64,000 bases of DNA from Takakia lepidozioides (Eukaryota > Streptophyta > Takakiopsida > Takakiales > Takakiaceae), in the NCBI GenBank assembly GCA_030704615.1, contig CM060733.1, positions 19,778,001-19,842,000 of the forward strand, written 5' to 3'. The notes under the pieces were generated by a model. The model was not told the origin of the DNA. It saw only the letters and a program-made list of their open reading frames with translations, and made no database searches. Made by a program: the position numbers and the translations under genes. This document shows positions 58,572 through 64,000 of the stretch, piece after piece; position 1 is the stretch's first letter, and every line of letters begins with the position of its first letter.

Positions 58572-59700
58572 TCACTGCCTGTACCGTCTCGGTAGGCAGA
58601 GAGACCATGAGGGAAGTGTACTCCGCACTCTGCGTTGCTCAGCCAGAGCCAAGCTGATAATCCAGGTCAAGCAATTGAGATCCATTGCTTGCCCCAACAC
58701 TTGACGACGTGATGCCTCAGAAAGAGACGACACCGCCGTGGTACCAGTGGTAAAACCCATTGCCCGCTCACGCTCGTCAGCATTAGGCTCCACTAACTGC
58801 TGCAACTGAGCATCCCACAGGAGGCCAGGTCCACTATCCCGGAAAGCATGCGATCCTGGGAAGCTGAGCAGTGTAGGTAATGCTGCTCGTGGTTGACCCA
58901 CCTTGTTGACCACTGCCAAAGGCGAACGGTCATCGTGTCTCACACGCTGAGACTGCCTCCCTGTGTCCAGAATGTTATCCACTGTGAGATGTGCTGGCCG
59001 CTGCACCCCATCAAATGCACGCTTGAGCAGTGCGGGTGGCATCAAGTTAGTCCACCATAGCCGTGGACGATGAGCCCGTGACCCCACTGTGCTGCATCTA
59101 GCAACACTGCTGACCCAAGCCACGACCGGACTTGATGCACACTGGCCATCACCCTGGCCCGAGAATCGCCCATCAGTGGCACATTCTCCAAGATGTATGC
59201 TGGAGAGATACAGCTTGATGAAGCTGCAAGTGGCGCAAAACCCGCACCATCTCCCAAAACAGACCCGACCTCGAGTCTCGCAATCCATTGCCATGCCCGG
59301 CTGATGAATGCCCTTGGCAGGGCCAACCTGCCACTACCAGATCAATGGAGCCAACCCGCTCCAAATCCTGCGCCCCCAGCAACGAAATGTCTGCTGGCAA
59401 GGCCTGCTGATATCCACGAATTGCAGACACCGACAACAACTCAGGGTACCGCTGCACCAACTGAGCAACATGGCGAAGTGAAACGCGTCGTGCAGTCTCA
59501 TCCCTCTCCACATACAGGTAACGCCGAACTCGTACACCTGCTGTAACACAGCAGCCAATCCGGTGCTGATCCCGCCAAACAAGTCCAGAAGACAAATGCC
59601 TTCATCCGGATACTGCCACACAATAGGTGTGGTGTCCAATGGAGACAATTGAGGTGGTCCTGGTGCAATCCCCACTCCTCCTCTCCTGACGGTACAAAAG
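58572..59700 (-). pseudogene. C5 cytosine DNA methyltransferase domain (retrotransposon-encoded)
   Basis: Motifs appear in linear order over four frames. Motif I is CLLDLFGGISTGLAAVL at about 59545-59600. Motif IV is DLVVAGWPCQGHS at about 59305-59335, with the catalytic Cys in PCQ. Motif VI is YILENVP at about 59177-59195. Motif VIII is HRPRLWWTNL at 59044-59073. The end has ERERAMGFTTGTT near 58760 and LGQAMDLN at 58677-58700. Three frame changes separate motifs I, IV, VI and VIII. The order I-X excludes the permuted plant DRM type; GISTGL and WWTNL recall DNMT3-like enzymes, while PCQ recalls DNMT1/CMT. The domain lies between protease and reverse transcriptase, in pol. It would methylate cytosine in DNA. 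This copy cannot make the whole domain. Confidence 0.88.
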
Positions 59701-59955
59701 CCTCCACCCAGGCTTGTTGCACCCGTCGATCAGCATCCCGCTGCAAATCCTTGCTCGTGCCCCACAATGGAGTCTGAGCAACCATGGTAGGCAACTCCGC
59801 CATACCATACATGTCATCCTGCTCTCCCGGAGGTGGTACATCCTCTGAATGAGCATTGCCCTCAAGCAACTCTCTAGGCCAACTCACTGCCGCTGTGAAT
59901 GCTGCTAGTGTCGGCATCTTGCCTCGCTGGGCAACCGCAACTCCTCCTATGAACG

Positions 59956-60360
59956 TCACAGGGAGCTGCACACGCCGGCCCTCCCCTGACTGCCATGCAG
60001 GCCTATAGGAAGCTGACTCCTCCCAAAAATCCAGGGTGAAGCCCATGGGTACAACACTGCCCCACCAACCAGGACATCGTATGAGACCGCGTCTGTCACA
60101 ATGGCCTTGGCTCGCATCACTGAGCCATCTGTAGGGTGATCCGGCCGTAGTCTGATAGCCAACTCACGCCGTGTCATGCCCGAGCCTGCTCCGATCCTCC
60201 CAGAGACGTCTGTATCTGGAAAGGACAAGGCTCCATATCCGCCTCCGTGAGGCCCAAGCCTGCAATAGCAGCTCTGCCCAGCATCAATGGCTGAGCTCCC
60301 GAGTCCAACAAGACCCGCAGTGGCCGGTACCTCTTGCCTGCCGGTCCACTCAAACAGAAA
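59956..60360 (-). pseudogene. Retropepsin-type aspartic protease domain
   Basis: The frame ending at 60174 holds LRVLLDSGAQPLML, with DSGA at 60294-60305 as the catalytic motif, then GRAAIAGLGLT. After a shift near 60195 the next frame reads ELAIRLRPDHP, AKAIVTDAVSYDVLVGG and AVLYP, the usual C-terminal part of gypsy proteases. A further shift at about 60053 leads into the linker before the methyltransferase. Confidence 0.8.
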
Positions 60361-60829
60361 ATGCCATCCTGGTTGTCTAACATGACAACTCCAGGTGTCA
60401 CCATGGCGCGCTCAATGGCTGGCCTAGCTGGCAGCTCCATCAACCTGGCAGCTGCAGCTTGCCATGGCGCCGCCGTGGCAGTCTTGACCCTCAAATCCGA
60501 GGATCCCTCCGGCACTACACCTCCCACTATCTCCGCAGAAGATGAAGTAACCTCCCCACTCTCACAGAGTGTAGCTGCCAGCCTGAACACCTCAGCTGGT
60601 CTTACCCCCGGCGTCGCAATCATGGTAGCCGAGAACAATGGAGCCTGGCACACAGATGTGGCCGCTCCTAGCAGCACACTAGCTGCCGTAGCCTTGGCAA
60701 CACTAGGTAGTGGTGCTACCCGTGTAGCTCTCCCCAATGGCATAGTAACCTCCGCCTCGGTAACAGTCGGGCGAGAACTAGGTGCCATGGATGGCGTCGA
60801 CACTGTCTCCGCCAATGTGAATGACTGAG

Positions 60830-62484
60830 GAAGCCTAGCTGACGGCTTGCCTCCCCACGCTGTGGATCCAACTCCACCTCTGCACCTCGTGGCTCAGGAA
60901 CTCGTGCTGCTCCTCGAGTCACGGCTGCAGCAGACTCCACCTGCACTAGTGGTAGTGCTGCTCCACACATGAATCCCATGCCTCCCATATCTCCTCCCTC
61001 AGGAGCAGGAGGTGGACCATCCGGCCTTAGAGCCGGTACCACCTGAGCTGTAGCCATGGCAGCGAGCCTCTGCTCTAGCTGCTGAAGCCGGTTGGCCATG
61101 CCTTGGTCAACACCCTGACCTCCGCGTCCTTGGCCATGTTGAGCTTGCCCTTGGCCTCGTGGCTGGCCACCTCGTCCTCTCTGGGCTGCTCCACCTCGCC
61201 CCCGGCCACCATTGTTCCCTTGGAACTGGCCTGGGCGCAACTCAGGATGCAAACCATAACACTGGGCCTCTCCATGCCCGTGCTTGCCACAATGCCCACT
61301 GCAACTGTGCAGGCTGTGCATGTGCCGGCCCTTTGCCTCCCTCTGGGCAATCCTTCTTGACATGGGGTCCTCCACATGTCCAGCACACCACATCCGCCCG
61401 TTGTTGGCCAGCAAATGAAGGGAGAGACCCCTGCATCTGAGGTCCTCTCTGCCCTTCCCTGAGCTTCACCTGAGCCCCCTTGTTGCCTTGAGCACGTTGA
61501 GGTAGTGGTTGGCTAGGAGCACCACTACCCCGTGGTGTCTCCTTAGCAAATCCCACCATGACCACTCGTTCCTCCACCATGTTGAGCTCTATCCGCTCTG
61601 CCAGCAAAAACACATTTGCTAAGGTGGGTTGGGCCGCTTGTAGGAGAGTTGCATCCCGCACCCTTCTCCTCAGCTCCTTGTCCAATATCCCATACCAGAA
61701 TTGGACTGCCTGAGCTTCCGTAACCCCTTGGGTTACATTTATCAAGCGCCTCATGCGAGTGAAAGCCTCCCTCAAGCTCTCGGTCGGCTTCCGTTGGAAC
61801 TCTTGCAAGCTCCGCAACTTCTCTGTCCTCACCCCTTGGTAGTTCCCTCTCAACTCTTCGAAGAACTCCACAACAGGGTTGAAGGCAGGCACGGGTGCTA
61901 GTGCTGGTGCGGTAGTGGCTTGGGTGGACGTCGTAGCTACTGTACCACCAGTCCCACTAGCTGCTACTTGCTGAAGCTGCCGGTGCAGCGGCAGGTGTAG
62001 CCACTGCCCTCGTGGCTCTAGTGCCCCTAGTGATGGAGACATAGTCGGGTGACCAGTACATCCTCCACTCCTCGATCTCAACCTCATGCCCCCGCCTGAA
62101 CTCATGGTAATCATCCATAGGCGGCCCCTCAAGGTGCTGAAACAGCCCCTTCCATGCCATGAAAGGCGTAAATAGTTGGATTGCGCATTTGCTGCAAATC
62201 ACACCAACTATCAAACTCTTGGATAAAATCATCCAACTCGATGGTGCCCACCGCCCCAGAGTACCTTCGTGGCCCCTTGGTAGCTCCATACATCTCCTCC
62301 ATTGTGTCCCACAACAATGGCAAAGAAAAACAACTTGCACCGCCGGTATGAGTCCTCCTGATTCACAATCCGAATCAGAAACCTTCCGTAGAAGACACAG
62401 GAGGTGAAGGTGGCCTAAACCGCACACCTCGTCTCGTGTACCCACTAGTATCGCTAGTGCTCGAACCGGCACTGTCCCCAGCAA
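60830..62484 (-). pseudogene. gag polyprotein with two zinc knuckles and an RGG stretch
   Basis: The capsid part, 61700-62330, reads GTIELDDFIQEFDSWCDL, then FFEELRGNYQGVRTEKL and LREAFTRMRRLIN with AVQFWYGIL, a typical gypsy capsid. Zinc knuckle 1 is CWTCGGPHVKKDC near 61380. Knuckle 2 is CSGHCGKHGHGEAQC near 61290, followed by YGLHPELRPGQF. Knuckle spacing departs by one residue from the standard. Next come GRGRGG and QRGRGGQPRGQG, an RNA-binding-like RGG region. Frames change near 62140 and between the knuckles near 61340. The 5' end of gag is uncertain. Confidence 0.8.
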
Positions 62485-62500
62485 CTAGTGGCACCTCCGT

Positions 62501-62865
62501 GTTGACACTCAACCGGTCATGAACATGTCCCTAACCCCCTCTCCACAAGGTAACCGGGTAGAGAACCTGTTGCGGCTTATGGTTTGGAATACTAAGTTCC
62601 TAACATAGCCTACACCTGTACCTGCATCCACCGCAAGCACTCCTATGGTTGGCTGGTCATCACCTCAACCTCACCACAGGAGAAACAATGATGGTCTGGC
62701 TGGTCATCACCCCAGCCTCACCATCGACAGCATGCTCTAGGACTGGCCGGTGATCAAATCCGGACCAATCACCTATAAAAACAAGCGGCATGTTGCCTTC
62801 AGCCCTCCACGAGCTTCAAAATTCGGCCTTCCAGACCACATGCCAGTCCTTAGGCAGTCCACCAG
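62501..62865. other. Upstream leader region of the element, no clear LTR
   Basis: The repeat 'tggctggtcatcacc' occurs twice (62650, 62697). A TATA-like 'cacctataaaaacaag' lies on the plus strand at 62769. I could not match this stretch to the 3' LTR, nor find a primer-binding site. Confidence 0.35.
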
Positions 62866-62869
62866 TGCC

Positions 62870-63365
62870 TCCACGAGTCAGCACAGGCCGTCCACAGGTC
62901 AACACGGGCCACCACAGACCAGCACAGGCCCACAGCTCAGTCACAGCCGTCACAGCCCACAGGCCACACACACACACAGTGTTTTTCACAGCCTGTCACA
63001 GCCCCTCACAGCCCGTCACAGGCCTCAGGCACGGCCTGCACAGCCGTCACAGCCCCAAAGGCCTTTCACAGGGGCAGCACACACAGGTTCACAGCCCGTC
63101 ACAGCCCCACAACAGTCACAGCCACAGCACAACACAACATTTGTCACAGCACACAGACACGGCCTGTTTTCACACACAACAGTTTCACAGCCCCTCCATC
63201 ACAGCCCCAAAGGCCACACAGCCGTCACAGTCACAGCCCGTCACAGCCCCACAGGCCTCAGGCACGGCCTCACAGCCCTCACAGCCCGTTGTCACAGCAC
63301 ACAGGGCCTTCACAGCCCTCACAGCCATCACAGCCCCCCCACACAGCCCCCCATCCATGGCCGCT
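62870..63365. repeat. CACAGCC-rich low-complexity tract
   Basis: Dozens of copies of CACAGCC, GTCACAGCCC and TCACAGCCC repeat irregularly. The tract is open in two plus-strand frames (His/Ser/Pro/Gln-rich), but these are a by-product of the repeat and are not called as genes. Confidence 0.85.
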
Positions 63366-64000
63366 CTGGCAGTTTAGCCATTTCTCCAAGGGGTTTAGCC
63401 ACGCCAAGCTAGGGTTTGTGTCTCTTGGACTCTAGGCTTCTTTCCACCGAGCTATGGCGGCTGTGAGGAAATCAGCAAGGTATTCTTGCTCTTTCGGCTC
63501 CCACACACCACCATAGTAGCCCTAAGCCATGAGGTGGTTGCCACAAACCAAGCCTTCTTTCTCACTTAGCCTCCCCAAACACGCCACTAAACTCAATGGC
63601 AAACAACCAAGCCCTGCTGGTTCCCAGCCCTTGTGAGCACTCATTCAAGCACTCTCCTTGGCCATAGCATCTGTCTTAGAGCCTATTCCAGCCCCCTACA
63701 CCTGCTGCTTCAAGAGTTGCGCTCCCTTCAAGCTTGAAGTTGAAACCCCAACTCACATAGGCCCTACAAGTGCTTTTCTTTCACTCCAAGTGGAAACCAG
63801 CCCTAGACCTTCCGTTCTAGCTCTCTAAAGCTTGAAAACAAGAGCCTCAATGGGCTGAAGGCATGCTCCACACATGCCCCACTCTCACCATAAGAGAATC
63901 AGCTCCTTTGCTTCATTTCTTGCACCCACAAACCTGAAAATACAAGCTTCAGCAGGCTGAAAGCATGCCACATGCCCTACAGGGAAACCAGCCCTTCCTT
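63366..64000. other. No recognised feature at the window end
   Basis: The motif 'cttca.caggctgaa.gcatgc' occurs at least twice (63853, 63947). No coding or LTR feature was recognised. The missing 5' LTR could lie beyond. Confidence 0.35.

Larger units (their letters stand above)
54489..62500 (-). mobile_element. Ty3/gypsy retrotransposon with a DNA methyltransferase and a PHD integrase
   Basis: In minus-strand order the element has gag (62.5-60.8 kb), aspartic protease (60.35-60.0), cytosine C5-methyltransferase (59.68-58.6), reverse transcriptase (58.3-57.4), RNase H (57.2-56.9), integrase with PHD finger (56.6-55.25), polypurine tract and 3' LTR. The RT-RNase H-integrase order defines Ty3/gypsy. 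Every domain keeps its key residues, but the frame changes at least ten times, so this copy is probably inactive. No 5' LTR was found up to 64000; that end is missing, diverged or beyond the window. The GC content is clearly higher than that of the chromovirus copies. Confidence 0.9.

Noticed and set aside
59042-59294. Methyltransferase as a host gene independent of the retrotransposon
   Set aside because: It lies on the same strand between protease and reverse transcriptase, in the same high-GC context, without introns or a separate promoter signal.
62750-63412. Two long plus-strand open frames (220 and 195 codons)
   Set aside because: They only translate the CACAGCC-rich tract into His/Ser/Pro/Gln runs, and both frames are open for the same reason.
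1-64000. CRISPR array, prophage or bacterial operon
   Set aside because: No regularly spaced identical repeats with unique spacers, no ribosome-binding sites before frames, and clear spliceosomal genes.

Overview
The window is eukaryotic nuclear DNA from a land plant. The evidence is split genes with GT..AG introns of about 100-750 bases, a plant-type SPX-MFS vacuolar phosphate transporter, a plant TMEM135-like protein, PLS-type PPR fragments, a plant TAXi-type aspartic protease relic, and dense plant retrotransposons. The PPR debris and unusual mobile elements would fit a seed-free vascular plant (fern or lycophyte), but the sequence alone does not fix the species.

Layout. 1-4.7 kb: tandem repeats and AT-rich DNA. 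4.7-7.6 kb: a decayed aspartic protease gene. 8.2-19 kb: nested mobile elements, namely two tRNA-derived SINE candidates, two fragments of one chromodomain Ty3/gypsy family, a fold-back DNA element, several LTRs of the same family, a second gypsy fragment inside one LTR, and the 5' part of a LINE. 19-23.5 kb: nothing recognised. 23.5-28.1 kb: a broken copy of a glycerol-3-phosphate dehydrogenase gene facing an intact, intronless copy, with a LINE reverse-transcriptase relic between them. 28.8-34.7 kb: an intact 12-exon SPX-MFS (PHT5/VPT type) gene, divergent from the dehydrogenase gene. 37.4-41.9 kb: an intact 8-exon TMEM135-like gene. 42.8-45 kb: gag fragments and an LTR. 45.7-48.6 kb: a probable CACTA DNA transposon remnant. 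48.6-51.3 kb: PPR pseudogene pieces mixed with an OSB-like WWDNRG motif. 51.4-53.4 kb: an unrecognised possible gene.

The most striking region is 54.3-62.5 kb (minus strand), an almost complete but frameshifted Ty3/gypsy retrotransposon. Its order is gag (two zinc knuckles and an RGG region), aspartic protease, C5 cytosine DNA methyltransferase, reverse transcriptase, RNase H, integrase with a C-terminal PHD finger, polypurine tract, LTR. An element with both a DNA-methylation writer and a predicted histone-tail reader could affect its own chromatin state or its integration site. From memory, methyltransferase-bearing retrotransposons have been reported in a charophyte alga and in dinoflagellates. 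I do not know of a land-plant element combining the methyltransferase with a PHD integrase, but I could not search.

Host genes that look functional are the dehydrogenase (plastid or cytosolic glycerol-3-phosphate supply), the vacuolar phosphate transporter and the TMEM135-like membrane protein. Nearly everything else is mobile-element DNA or gene relics.
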